From: Comamonas composti DSM 21721
GTDB lineage: Bacteria > Pseudomonadota > Gammaproteobacteria > Burkholderiales > Burkholderiaceae_C
Direction: 5' to 3'
DNA length: 64,000 nucleotides
NCBI RefSeq assembly: GCF_000429845.1
Contig: NZ_AUCQ01000007.1
Span: forward strand, 62,001-126,000
Shown: piece by piece, positions 55,564 through 64,000 of the stretch
Position numbering within the stretch: position 1 is the stretch's first letter
Layout: every line of letters begins with the position of its first letter
Translations under genes and position numbers: made by a program
The notes under the pieces: model-generated
The model's input: the letters and a program-made list of their open reading frames with translations, nothing else
Told to the model about the DNA's origin: nothing
Databases searched by the model: none

Positions 55564-55565
55564 CC

Positions 55566-56561
55566 ATGGAACAAACACTGACTCTTGCAACGCCCTCGCG
55601 CCCGCCCCTTTGGTCCTCACGCCGCCTGCGCCTGGGCCTGCTCACGGCCATGGCGCTGGTCGCAGCCCTGTGCTTCATGACGCTGGGCGTGGAAGCAGAA
55701 TGGGACTTTGTGCTGCGGCATCGCGGCACAAAGCTGCTGGCCATGCTGATCGTGGCCAGCGCACTGGGCATGTCCACGGTGGTCTTTCAGACCGTGACGC
55801 ACAACACCATTCTCACGCCTGCGGTCATGGGGCTGGATTCGCTGTACCTGTTCCTGCAGGCGCTGATGGTCCTGGTGCTCGGCTCCATGGGCGTGGTCGC
55901 GCTCGGCACCGCGCCCAAGTACCTGATCGAGGTCATGCTCATGGTCGTGCTCAGCGTGCTGCTCATGCGCTGGCTGTTCACGGGCAATGCCAGCAGTCTG
56001 CACCTGATGCTGCTCGTGGGCATGGTCATGGGCATTCTGTTTCGCAGCATGACCAGCTTTGCCATGCGCATGATCGACCCCAACGAGTTCGCCACGCTGC
56101 AGGACCGGATGTTCGCGAACTTCAACAGCATCCATGTGGAGCTGCTCGTGCCGTCGATGGTCCTGCTGCTCCTGGGTGCCTTTTATTTCTGGCGTCAGCG
56201 CCACGTGCTGGACGTGCTGGCCCTGGGACGCGACGTGGCCCTGAACCTGGGCCTGGCCTACCAGCGCCAGGTGCTGCGCCTGCTGATCGTGGTCTGTGCG
56301 ATGGTCGCCATTTCCACGGCCCTGGTCGGCCCCGTGACCTTTTTCGGGCTGCTCGTGGCCAATCTTGCCTACCACTGGATGGGCACGCGCCGCCACGGCT
56401 GGGTTCTGCCGGCTGCCGTGCTCTGGGGCGGCCTGCTGCTGCTGGGCGGGCAGGTGATACTGGAGCAGGTGCTGGGCTTTAACTCGGCCCTGTCGGTGAT
56501 CGTTGAATTCGTGGGCGGCCTGGTGTTCATCTGGCTGCTGATGCGCAAGGGTAGGCAATGA
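55566..56561 (+). CDS. siderophore ABC transporter permease 2 (FecCD family)
   Basis: A second FecCD permease of 331 residues with about nine helices, with GPVTFFGLLVANLAYHWMG as its ATPase-contact loop. It begins two bases after the first and overlaps the ATPase gene by four bases (ATGA), so the unit is tightly coupled. Confidence 0.92.
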   Translation: MEQTLTLATPSRPPLWSSRRLRLGLLTAMALVAALCFMTLGVEAEWDFVLRHRGTKLLAMLIVASALGMSTVVFQTVTHNTILTPAVMGLDSLYLFLQALMVLVLGSMGVVALGTAPKYLIEVMLMVVLSVLLMRWLFTGNASSLHLMLLVGMVMGILFRSMTSFAMRMIDPNEFATLQDRMFANFNSIHVELLVPSMVLLLLGAFYFWRQRHVLDVLALGRDVALNLGLAYQRQVLRLLIVVCAMVAISTALVGPVTFFGLLVANLAYHWMGTRRHGWVLPAAVLWGGLLLLGGQVILEQVLGFNSALSVIVEFVGGLVFIWLLMRKGRQ

Positions 56562-57322
56562 TAGAAACGCGCGGCGTAGTCAAGCGCCATGGCAGCACCA
56601 CGGTGCTGCACTCTGTGGACACGCAGATTCCTGCGGGCAAGTTCACGGCCATCATCGGTCCCAACGGGGCCGGCAAGAGCACCCTGCTGTCCATGATCAG
56701 CCGGCTGGCGCCCATCAGCGCGGGCCAGGTGCTGATCAACGGACTGGATGTGGCCACCACGGCCAGCGACGCCCTGGCCAAGGTCATGGCCATACTGCGC
56801 CAGGAAAACCAGGCCTCGCTGCGCCTGACGGTGCGCGACCTGGTGAGCTTTGGGCGCTTTCCGCACAGCAAGGGCCGCATGACGCCCGAGGACACGCGCC
56901 ATGTGGATCAGGCCCTGGACTTCCTCCAGCTGGATGAGCTTGCCGAACGCTATCTGGACGAGCTCTCCGGCGGCCAGCGCCAGCGTGCCTACATCGCCAT
57001 GGTGCTGTGCCAGGACACACCCTACATCCTGCTGGACGAGCCCTTGAACAACCTGGACATGGCCCATGCCGTGCGCATGATGCAGCTGCTGCGCCGCCTA
57101 GTGCGCGAGCGCGGCAAGACCGTGGTCGTGGTTTTGCATGACATCAACTTCGCCAGCTGCTATGTGGACCACATCATCGCCATGAAGCAGGGCCATGTGG
57201 TGCGCGAAGGCACGCCGCTGGAGGTGGTGCGGGATGAAGTGCTGACCAGGCTCTACGGCATTCCCGTGAGCGTGCACGAAATCAAGGGCCAGCGCCTGTG
57301 CCATTACTTTGACCTGGCCTGA
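56558..57322 (+). CDS. siderophore ABC transporter ATPase
   Basis: The 254-residue ATPase has Walker A GPNGAGKST (about 32-40), the signature LSGGQRQRA, Walker B ILLDEP and the H-loop VLHD. With the two permeases and the binding protein it forms a complete importer. No TonB-dependent receptor or reductase is next to it. Confidence 0.95.
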   Translation: MIETRGVVKRHGSTTVLHSVDTQIPAGKFTAIIGPNGAGKSTLLSMISRLAPISAGQVLINGLDVATTASDALAKVMAILRQENQASLRLTVRDLVSFGRFPHSKGRMTPEDTRHVDQALDFLQLDELAERYLDELSGGQRQRAYIAMVLCQDTPYILLDEPLNNLDMAHAVRMMQLLRRLVRERGKTVVVVLHDINFASCYVDHIIAMKQGHVVREGTPLEVVRDEVLTRLYGIPVSVHEIKGQRLCHYFDLA

Positions 57323-57350
57323 GTTCTCAGTGCGTGTTCACGCTCTCAGC

Positions 57351-57480
57351 GCGTGTTCACGATCTCCTCGCAGCGCGCCAGTGTCTTTGCGGGATGGGAT
57401 ACGAGGCGCGACACCGCAGCAATAGCCGTGCTATTGCGAGGATTCGCAACTCTGTAGGCCGCCCGCAAAGGCACTGTCCC
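57351..57480 (-). mobile_element. truncated third copy of the MITE-like element, inverted
   Basis: The sequence matches the right half of copies 1 and 2 in inverse orientation, from GCGTGTTCACGATCTCCTCG to GCACTGTCCC, and then stops. Another degenerate end (GCGTGTTCACGCTCTC) lies just before. It lies downstream of the iron ATPase gene. Confidence 0.7.
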
Positions 57481-57530
57481 AGGGGGCGGCTGGCGGACCC
57501 GTCAACCGGGCACCTGATCAGGCAGGGAGC

Positions 57531-58055
57531 TCAGGAATGCAGCTCCGGATCCTGAATGCTCTTGTACATGTGAACCATGCTCTGGTAGCCCTGGCCTGTG
57601 CTGAAAGCCATGGGCTCAATGCCAAAGCTGTGAAAGCCCAGACTCTCGTACAGAGCGATGGCGCTGCGGTTGCGCTCGGCCACGCTCAGCAGGAGGGCCT
57701 TGATGCCCGAGCGCTGCTCCACATGCTGAAGGGCCGCATGCATGAGCCTGCGCCCAAGGCCTCTTGCGCGCCAGGCCTCCTGCACATACACACCGATGAC
57801 ATGGGCCTTGTGCCTGGTCTTGGGCCGGCTGGAAAACAGCAAAGTCACCGCACCACACAGCTGCCCGCCAACAAAAGCGCCGAAAGCCAGACCTGCCCCC
57901 TCGGGATCGGCAATGCGTTTTTCCCACCATGAAGCAGGAACCTCGGCGCATTCCTCAGGTGTCGTCAAAAAGGCCTCGGGAGAGTGCTCATAGCCATACA
58001 GCATGAGCTGCCTGTAAGCCAGGGCATGTTCAACTCTCAGCGGAATGATTTGCAC
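57531..58055 (-). CDS. GNAT-family N-acetyltransferase
   Basis: The 174-residue protein from a GTG at 58055 (AGGAGA upstream, good spacing) has the GNAT core: VIGVYVQEAWRARGLGRRLMHAAL with the acetyl-CoA loop RGLGRR, and NRSAIALYESLGFHSFG. Substrate unknown. An open frame continues upstream for nearly 100 codons without support. Confidence 0.9.
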   Translation of the reverse strand: MQIIPLRVEHALAYRQLMLYGYEHSPEAFLTTPEECAEVPASWWEKRIADPEGAGLAFGAFVGGQLCGAVTLLFSSRPKTRHKAHVIGVYVQEAWRARGLGRRLMHAALQHVEQRSGIKALLLSVAERNRSAIALYESLGFHSFGIEPMAFSTGQGYQSMVHMYKSIQDPELHS

Positions 58056-58156
58056 CGGCAGCTCTCCTATGAAAAGACAGCATTTTGTGTCGCTTTCAGG
58101 AGACTGGCACTCAATCAGAGAACGCTTCAGGGGGTTTCCAGCTGGGACACAGCAAC

Positions 58157-59146
58157 TCACACCCTGGACACGGGCCGGCCCTGGGCCTGGCGAGCGGCCA
58201 CAAAAGCCTCGAAGGCCTGGGCACTGGTCTTGCGCGGCGCATAGCCCCAGGCCTTGAGTGCCTGGTTGCTGAGCACGGGCCTGTAGCGCAGAAAATCCAG
58301 CTGCTCGGGGCCGTAGCGGCTCAGCCCCAGGCGCGAACCCGCCCACAGCACCGTGCGCAGCAGGCTTGCTGGTAGATTGAGCGTGGGTTTTCCCAGGCGA
58401 GCGGCGATCTCGTGAATGTTCAAGGCGCCGTCGCCTGCGAGGTTGTAGCAGCCGGGCACGGCACCGCCCAGCGCATGCAAGATGGCGCCGGTCACATCCT
58501 CGTCCCAGATGAACACAAAGGGACTGTCACTGCCGCGTATCGCCAAAAGACGCGACTTCTCGAACAAGGCCGTGATCTGGTTGTCCACGCGCTCACCCAG
58601 GATCGTGCCTATGCGCAGCACGGTCTGCGCCAGTTGCGGGTGCTGCGCGCGCCGCTCGGCCAGCATTTCCTCGACCAGGCGCTTGTGGTCGGAATAGGCA
58701 AAGACCTCGTTGCCGCGCAAAGGATGGGATTCGCTGATCCAGGGCGCATTGTCAGCGTGATAGCCATAGGCCGCACCGCTGGAGGACACGACCACATGGC
58801 TCACGCCCCGGGCCTGGCAGGCATCGAGCACATTGCGCGTGCCGTTCACGTCCACATCGTATTCAAACGCCCGGCTGGACTGCTTGCCCGGCGTGACGAT
58901 GGAAGCCAGATGGACCACGGTGTCTATGCCGTGCTCGTCCAGGGTCTGGGCGAGGCGCGCATCACGCACGTCCTGCACCTGGTAGTGCACGCCCTGCAGG
59001 CGACGCTGGTGCGGCACGTCGCGCACATCGAGGGCCACCACATGAGTGTCAGGCCTTCGCGCAAGAGCTGTCACCAGGCCACGGCCCAGAAAGCCATCGC
59101 CTCCCGTGACCAGAATGCGGCGGGCACGCTGTGGAATGCTTTTCAC
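58157..59146 (-). CDS. NAD-dependent epimerase/dehydratase family protein
   Basis: The 329-residue extended SDR has the NAD-binding VTGGDGFLGRG at the N terminus and the catalytic SSSGAAYGYH with YSDHK (Tyr-x3-Lys). GTG at 59146 with AAAGGAGT upstream overlaps the stop of the symporter gene. Members act on nucleotide sugars, steroids or related carbonyls. Operon position is last of four leftward genes. Confidence 0.88.
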   Translation of the reverse strand: MKSIPQRARRILVTGGDGFLGRGLVTALARRPDTHVVALDVRDVPHQRRLQGVHYQVQDVRDARLAQTLDEHGIDTVVHLASIVTPGKQSSRAFEYDVDVNGTRNVLDACQARGVSHVVVSSSGAAYGYHADNAPWISESHPLRGNEVFAYSDHKRLVEEMLAERRAQHPQLAQTVLRIGTILGERVDNQITALFEKSRLLAIRGSDSPFVFIWDEDVTGAILHALGGAVPGCYNLAGDGALNIHEIAARLGKPTLNLPASLLRTVLWAGSRLGLSRYGPEQLDFLRYRPVLSNQALKAWGYAPRKTSAQAFEAFVAARQAQGRPVSRV

Positions 59147-60072
59147 AGGGACTCCTTTGCGAGAACAGGCGCGCCTTGCGCCGGCCTGCGCCCCCACCAC
59201 GAAGCCAGGGCCAGGCCCGCGAGGATGTCCCAAAAGCCCCAGACCCCGGCCACCACGGCCATGCCGCCCAGGCCGCCGAAAAAGCTGAAGATCAGCACCA
59301 GGCCCAGCCCTGCGTTGCGTATGCCGACCTCGATGGCGACGGCACGGCGCTCATAGTCGGCCAGGCCCGTGAGACGGGCACACACATAGCCCGTGGCAAA
59401 GGCCAGTGCATCATGCAAGGCCACGGCCAGCAGCACCAGGCCCACATAGTCGAGGAAGAAGCGCCAGTTGCCCGCAATCGCCCCCAGGATGAAGCCCACC
59501 AGGGCCAGCAGGCTCAGAATGCGCACGGGTTTTTTCATGCGCGCCACTGCGGCCGGAAAGGCCTGGGCGCACCATACGCCCAGCACAAAGGGCAGACCGA
59601 TGATGAGCACGATATGGCCGACCATCTCCAGCGGGTCGAGTGCAATCGTCTGCAGCAGCGCCGAGGCCTTGGGATGCATGGCGCCCCAGAACGCGAAGTT
59701 CAGCGGCATAAGCACCACGGACAAGGCGTTGGAGATCGCCGTCATGGACACCGACAGCGCCACATTGCCGCCCGCGCGGTGCGTGAGTATGTTGGAGATG
59801 TTCCCGGGCGGGCAGCACGCCACGAGGATCATACCCAGCGCAATGCTGGGCCCCACATCCAGCAGCAGGGTCAGCCCATAGGTCACGGCAGGCAGTACCA
59901 GGAACTGGGCCGCAATGCCCACGGCCATGGCCCAGGGCATGCGGGCCACGCGCCTGAAGTCCTCCAGGCGCGTATCCAGCGCAATGCCATACATGAGAAA
60001 GGCCAGCACGCCATTGAGCAGCATCAGCGAGGCCGGGTTGAAGTTCAGGCGTATCTCGTCCACGGGCAGCAT
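59143..60072 (-). CDS. bile acid:sodium symporter family protein
   Basis: The 309-residue BASS-family transporter has about ten hydrophobic segments and the motif LVACCPPGNISNILTHRAGGNVALS. ATG at 60072 follows AGAGGAG. It is coupled to the epimerase gene by GTGA. Imported compound might be a steroid-like or organic acid. Confidence 0.88.
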   Translation of the reverse strand: MLPVDEIRLNFNPASLMLLNGVLAFLMYGIALDTRLEDFRRVARMPWAMAVGIAAQFLVLPAVTYGLTLLLDVGPSIALGMILVACCPPGNISNILTHRAGGNVALSVSMTAISNALSVVLMPLNFAFWGAMHPKASALLQTIALDPLEMVGHIVLIIGLPFVLGVWCAQAFPAAVARMKKPVRILSLLALVGFILGAIAGNWRFFLDYVGLVLLAVALHDALAFATGYVCARLTGLADYERRAVAIEVGIRNAGLGLVLIFSFFGGLGGMAVVAGVWGFWDILAGLALASWWGRRPAQGAPVLAKESL

Positions 60073-60102
60073 GGCGTCTCCTCTTGTTTTTTCGTCCAAC
60101 CA

Positions 60103-61467
60103 TCAAAGCAGTTGCTGCGCGGCCTTGCGCACGGCGGCGCGATAACTGTCCTTGTGCACGTAATAGGCCATGCGCTCGAGCTGCAGGTAGTTGTAGCCGC
60201 CCCTGAGGTCGGGTGCGGGGCCGGCGATCGCACGCTCCAGCGCATGCGCTGCCGGCCTGTCATCGTCGAGCCCTTTGAAATAGCGCGCCACCAGTTCGGC
60301 CTGCTCGCAGCGGCCCTGCCAGCCAATGCCGCTGGCCTCGATCATGCCCAGCACGGCCAGGCGCCTGAAGCGCGGGGCAAAAATATTCATGTAGAGCCTG
60401 GGCGCCATGCCCTGCCAGTTCAGATGCTCGCGATCGATGAACGGGTAGTGCAGCGTATAGCCCGTGGCGGCCAGCACCATGTCGTAGTCCTGCTGCGAGC
60501 CATCCTTGAAGTGCACGGTATGACCATCAAAGCGCGCGATATCGGCCTTGACGTGAATGTCGCCATGGCCCAGGTGGTGCAGGATGAGCGAGTTCACGAT
60601 GGGATGGGACTCGTACATCTTGTACTCGGGCTTCGGAAAGCCGAAGCGCGTGGGATCGCCCGTAAACCACTTGAGCACGATGGCGTCCACCTTCTGCTTG
60701 AGCCAGGGCGGCAGCGGGCGCTTGCCGCCCAGCGTGTCCGCAGGCTTGCCGAACACGTACTTGGGCACGAAGTAATAGCCGCGGCGCACGGAAATATCCA
60801 CGCTCCGGGCTGAGTGCACGGCATCCACAGCGATATCGCAGCCCGAATTTCCCGCGCCCACGATGAGTACGCGCCGGTCTTTGAACTGCTCGGCGCTCTT
60901 GTAGTCGCTGGTGTGCAGCAACTGGCCTGCGAACCGGCCCTCGAAACGCGGCATATTCGCTTCGGCCAGGGTCCCGTTGGCAATCACCACGCCCTTGTAT
61001 TCGGCAGTTTCCTGGCCGCCATCGTCGCGTTGCAGCGTGATGCGCCAGCACGTGCCCGCATCGGCGGGATCGACGGGCTCCACACGCAGCACCCGCACAC
61101 CGAAGCGAAAGTGCCGGCGCAGATCGAAGTGATCGGCAAAATCGCTGAAGTACTTTTTAAGCTCGCGGTGGCTGGGGTAATCGGCCACCTCATCGGCCAT
61201 GGGGAACTCGGCAAACTCCGTGGTGCGCTTGCTTGAGATCAGATGCGCGGATTCATACACCGTGGAGCGCGGGTTCTCTATGTTCCACAGGCCTCCCACA
61301 TCCCTGAAAGCCTCGAAGCCCTGAAAGGCAATGCCCAGCTTTTGCAGATTGCGCGCTCCGGCCAGGCCTGAAGGCCCTGCTCCTATAAGCGCGATCAACT
61401 CGTGCGTGGCCCGGCTGGAATCCGCCTTATTGGTAGGTGCGGATTCGGCCTGATGATCATGACGCAT
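60103..61467 (-). CDS. flavin-containing monooxygenase
   Basis: The 454-residue protein has the FAD motif IGAGPSGLAG (about 27-36), the FMO/BVMO identifying sequence FAGQLLHTSDY (near 180-190), and the NADP motif IVGAGNSGCD (near 201-210). Such enzymes hydroxylate N/S atoms or carry out Baeyer-Villiger reactions. Being with a symporter, an epimerase and an SDR suggests uptake and oxidation of a cyclic or lipid-like compound. Confidence 0.92.
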   Translation of the reverse strand: MRHDHQAESAPTNKADSSRATHELIALIGAGPSGLAGARNLQKLGIAFQGFEAFRDVGGLWNIENPRSTVYESAHLISSKRTTEFAEFPMADEVADYPSHRELKKYFSDFADHFDLRRHFRFGVRVLRVEPVDPADAGTCWRITLQRDDGGQETAEYKGVVIANGTLAEANMPRFEGRFAGQLLHTSDYKSAEQFKDRRVLIVGAGNSGCDIAVDAVHSARSVDISVRRGYYFVPKYVFGKPADTLGGKRPLPPWLKQKVDAIVLKWFTGDPTRFGFPKPEYKMYESHPIVNSLILHHLGHGDIHVKADIARFDGHTVHFKDGSQQDYDMVLAATGYTLHYPFIDREHLNWQGMAPRLYMNIFAPRFRRLAVLGMIEASGIGWQGRCEQAELVARYFKGLDDDRPAAHALERAIAGPAPDLRGGYNYLQLERMAYYVHKDSYRAAVRKAAQQLL

Positions 61468-61485
61468 GGGTCTCCCTCTTTTCTT

Positions 61486-62355
61486 TTAGTCGGCATCGGA
61501 ATCATTGCTGTACCGCTCCGGCCCGGAGCGCTCCAACCCCGGAATAACGCTTGCGCCCTGCTCACCGGGCCTGGGCTTGCGGGGCTGGCTGCTCAGCAGA
61601 CTGTCATGCCAGGCATCGGGCAGGCAGGCCAGCACACGCGCGAGCCAGCCCACACGGCGCGGCAGCACGATGTGCGCCCGCCCGCGCTCCACGCCGGCCA
61701 GCAAGGCCCGGGCTGCGGCTTCGGGCTCCATGAGACCGGGCATGGCAAAGCGGTTGCCTGCGGTGAGCGCAGTGCGCAAATAGCCTGGGCTGACCGTATG
61801 CACGCTGATGGCCGTGCCGCGCAACTCGGCGCGCAGACTTTGCAGATAGCGGATCAGTCCACCCTTGCTCGCGCAATACGCGCCATTGCCGGGCATTCCG
61901 CGCCAGCCGGCAATGCTGGCCACGCCCACCAGCGCGCAGGCTCGATCGGGCTCGGTGCGTAAAACGTTCAAGAAAGGCGAGAACGTGGTCGCTGGCCCGA
62001 GAAGATTGATCTCCAGCATGCGGCGCATCACGGCCAGATCCCCGATCTCCGCCGTATCAAAGCCCCCGGCCACGCCTGCATTGGCAATCACCAGATCCGG
62101 CAGACCTGCACGCGCCATCCAGTCCCGGGCCACCTGCTGCATGGCCTGGGCACGGCTGACATCGGGCGTATAGACACCACAGCGCCCCGGGGCCGAGGCT
62201 GCCAGTGCCTCGAGTGCGGGCCTGTCCAGGCCCAGCAGCGCAACATGGGCACCTTGTGCCAAAAGCGTGCGTGCCAGTGCCTGGCCCAGACCACCGCAGG
62301 CGCCGGTGACAACGGCATTCTGAAAACCATGGCGTAAAACGGTTGCAGATCTCAT
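61486..62355 (-). CDS. SDR-family oxidoreductase
   Basis: The 289-residue classical SDR has VVTGACGGLGQALA at the N terminus, GVASIAG with the catalytic serine, and YCASKGG (Tyr-x3-Lys). ATG at 62355 is used since upstream sequence overlaps the IclR start region. First gene of the leftward cluster; it diverges from the regulator. Confidence 0.92.
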   Translation of the reverse strand: MRSATVLRHGFQNAVVTGACGGLGQALARTLLAQGAHVALLGLDRPALEALAASAPGRCGVYTPDVSRAQAMQQVARDWMARAGLPDLVIANAGVAGGFDTAEIGDLAVMRRMLEINLLGPATTFSPFLNVLRTEPDRACALVGVASIAGWRGMPGNGAYCASKGGLIRYLQSLRAELRGTAISVHTVSPGYLRTALTAGNRFAMPGLMEPEAAARALLAGVERGRAHIVLPRRVGWLARVLACLPDAWHDSLLSSQPRKPRPGEQGASVIPGLERSGPERYSNDSDAD

Positions 62356-62449
62356 GCGATAGCTGCCATCAAACAAACTTGCCGCAACTCTAGGCCTTAT
62401 GCCTAGAATGCTTGAAATTTTTGCGAATTTGTCTCGAATTTTGAGATTT

Positions 62450-63208
62450 ATGCAAGAAACCTCAAGCTCACCAGGCCTGCGCCTGTTCGATCTGCTGGAA
62501 ATCCTGGTGCGCGAAGCCAGGCCCTTGACCTTGGCCGAGGCCGTGGCCGCCAGCGGCTGGCCCAAGCCCAGCGTGCACAGACTGCTGATTCAGCTGGAAT
62601 CCGGCGGCCTGCTGACACGCGCCCTCGACGGGCGGCGCTATGCGCCCACGACGCGCCTGCTCAACCTTGCCGAAGCTGTTCTGACGTCGGGTGCGCGGCA
62701 CGGCGTACGCCACGCGGTGCTGCGCCAATTGGTGGCCGATGTGGGCGAGAGCTGCAATCTCACGGCGCTCGCAGGCGTGCAAGTGCTTTACCTGGATCGG
62801 ATTGAGTCGGCATTTCCCTTGCAACTCAACCTCCGGCCCGGCACCAAGGTGCCGCTGCATTGCTCAGCCAGCGGCAAGCTGCTGCTGGCACATTTGCCAG
62901 CCAGCCGGCGTGCTGCCCTGCTCGACGGCTTGCCGCTTACGCACCATACGGCGACCACACTGACCAGTCGCAGCGCCCTGGATGAGGAGTTGCGTCGCAT
63001 ACGCAAGACCGGCCATGCCGTGGATGCCGAAGAATTTGTGCCCGGCCTGGTCTGTGTGGCCGTCCCCGTACCCGCAAGTGATGCGCGCAGCGTGCGCTGC
63101 GCGCTGGCCCTTCAGGCCCCGAGCGCGCGCATCAGCCTGAGCCAGTTGCTCGAAAAACTACCCCGCCTCAAGGCAGCCGCCACAGCCCTGACACGTACCA
63201 TGGGTTGA
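62450..63208 (+). CDS. IclR-family transcriptional regulator
   Basis: The 252-residue protein has a winged helix-turn-helix (about 10-70; TLAEAVAASGWPKPSVHRLLIQLE) and an IclR effector domain (about 85-250; VPLHCSASGKLLLAHLP). It is divergent from the SDR-monooxygenase-symporter-epimerase genes and is probably their regulator. An in-frame ATG at 62399 is possible. Effector unknown. Confidence 0.9.
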   Translation: MQETSSSPGLRLFDLLEILVREARPLTLAEAVAASGWPKPSVHRLLIQLESGGLLTRALDGRRYAPTTRLLNLAEAVLTSGARHGVRHAVLRQLVADVGESCNLTALAGVQVLYLDRIESAFPLQLNLRPGTKVPLHCSASGKLLLAHLPASRRAALLDGLPLTHHTATTLTSRSALDEELRRIRKTGHAVDAEEFVPGLVCVAVPVPASDARSVRCALALQAPSARISLSQLLEKLPRLKAAATALTRTMG

Positions 63209-63308
63209 ATGGAGAAGAGCGCCCTCTCTCGGCTATCTGCCTGCGTGAAGCAGGCCTGCATGAGACTGCATCTATGCAGCGCCACGAAGGCACGGAAAAT
63301 ATCTTTTT

Positions 63309-63345
63309 GATAGCTGGAAGCGCTCTCCAGACAAGCGTTTGAGTT
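63309..63345. repeat. REP-like palindromic repeat between iclR-type gene and phaR
   Basis: GATAGCTGGAAGCGCT and CAAGCGTTTGAG form a degenerate member of the repeat seen at 40754-40833. It lies between convergent genes. Confidence 0.5.
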
Positions 63346-63393
63346 CTAAAACACGCAAAACTCAAGCAATTGGAGTAGCGCCGTGGAGACAGC

Positions 63394-63918
63394 TCAGTTG
63401 CCTCGCTTGAGCCCCAGAGCCCCCAGCATTTGCCCTGTCTGCTCTTGCATTTGACTGAACAGGTTCTGCGACTGCTCCATATAGCCGCTCATCATGCTTT
63501 GCAACATGGGAGACTGCATGCGCATGAACTGCCCCCAGGCCTCAGGCGAAGTCGTATTTGACTGCTCGTTCAACTGCTTTTGGAAGTCGCTGAACATCTG
63601 CACGTTCTTTTCGATATACGCTCCCATGTAGCCCTGCATGGCATGACCATAGAAACGAATGATGTTCGCCAGCATGGCCTCGGAAAACATGGGCACGCCG
63701 CCAGCCTCCTCCTCAAGCAGGATCTGCAACAGGATGGAGCGAGTCAAATCCTCATCGGTCTTGGCATCCTTGACCAACACCGGCACATTCTCCATGACCA
63801 ACTGCTTGACCTGGGCCAACGTGATGTACGAAGAGGAGCTGGTATCGTAAAGCCTTCTGTTGGGGTACTTCTTGATTACACGCTGCACAGCGGCAGTGGC
63901 TTGATTAGTGCCTTGCAT
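63394..63918 (-). CDS. phaR: polyhydroxyalkanoate synthesis repressor PhaR
   Basis: PhaR binds PHB granules and DNA and represses phasin genes. The 174-residue protein has the PHB/PHA accumulation domain (VIKKYPNRRLYDTSSSSYITL) followed by PHA-granule-binding repeats (LLQILLEEEAGG; AMLANIIRFYGHAMQGYMG) and a Met/Gln-rich tail. The phaC-phaA-phaB genes are not visible in the window. The last 80 bases of the window hold only short hairpins. Confidence 0.95.
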   Translation of the reverse strand: MQGTNQATAAVQRVIKKYPNRRLYDTSSSSYITLAQVKQLVMENVPVLVKDAKTDEDLTRSILLQILLEEEAGGVPMFSEAMLANIIRFYGHAMQGYMGAYIEKNVQMFSDFQKQLNEQSNTTSPEAWGQFMRMQSPMLQSMMSGYMEQSQNLFSQMQEQTGQMLGALGLKRGN

Positions 63919-64000
63919 TCATTCTCCTCATGCGGGACATGCCCACAAAAAACTGCCCATCATGGCAGTCGCACCCTGCTCACAGGGTATCTATTGCGGC

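Noticed and set aside
59131..60813. 560-codon plus-strand frame opposite the symporter and monooxygenase genes
   Set aside because: It spans two well-supported minus-strand genes and shows no domain.
1..64000. CRISPR array, prophage or integrated plasmid
   Set aside because: No regularly spaced direct repeats, no cas, integrase, capsid or replication genes were seen; gene order is typical of chromosome.

Overview
The window is high-GC chromosomal DNA from a betaproteobacterium of the Comamonadaceae, most likely Comamonas or a close relative such as Delftia. This is inferred from the block merR-ihfA-pheT-pheS-rplT-rpmI-infC-thrS next to tRNA-Pro, from the ybiB-cobA pair, a PhaR regulator, SWIB and DUF6882 proteins, and short palindromic repeats of a type familiar from that family. 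I see no phage, CRISPR, plasmid or complete IS genes. Coding density is high, and almost all long antisense reading frames are GC-driven shadows.

Layout. 1-8200: thiamine genes in two units, each behind a TPP riboswitch (cytX; thiO-thiS-thiG-thiE), with thiD on the other strand and two small exported proteins (ankyrin, SH3) between them. 8300-16960: one long leftward block for translation (thrS, infC, rpmI, rplT, pheS, pheT, ihfA, a merR-type gene, two identical tRNA-Pro). 17045-18376: isocitrate lyase with an AT-rich, palindrome-rich upstream region. 18740-19070: a 268-bp repeat element with terminal inverted repeats. 19293-22841: rraA, a SWIB protein, then an iron block (Fur-like site, bfd, tonB, exbB, exbD). 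22960-29759: a leftward group with DUF4178, DUF350, a membrane aminopropyltransferase and a Tat-exported flavoprotein, then plsY and ybaK. 29866-40251: three paralogous lipoproteins with serine-hydrolase-like motifs (DUF6351-like) around a PAS histidine kinase/response regulator pair, followed by a solute-binding protein. 40345-48080: hsp20, tsaD, CBS, DUF937, ybiB-cobA, a sterol-desaturase-type enzyme and a BaiN-type flavoprotein. 48264-53122: rpsU, yqeY, a second two-component system and a patatin lipoprotein. 53204-57322: second repeat copy, then a Fur-controlled siderophore ABC transporter. 57531-63208: an acetyltransferase, then an oxidative/lipid-like cluster (epimerase, bile-acid-type symporter, flavin monooxygenase, SDR) with a divergent IclR regulator. 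63394-63918: phaR.

The most interesting signal is the leader of the thrS operon. A 16-codon reading frame with a good Shine-Dalgarno sequence encodes three consecutive threonines, each with a different codon, and then two phenylalanines. It is followed by an intrinsic terminator 54 bases before thrS. Mutually exclusive pairings can be drawn by eye that match classical ribosome-mediated attenuation. The operon encodes both ThrRS and PheRS, so the leader could sense charging of one or both tRNAs. This is inference from sequence and has not been tested.

Other items worth attention are the 268-bp repeat family (two full copies, one truncated, and relics), the three-paralogue hydrolase locus, a probable AUA start in infC, a structured rpmI leader, and a palindromic repeat absorbed into the reading frame of a flavoprotein.
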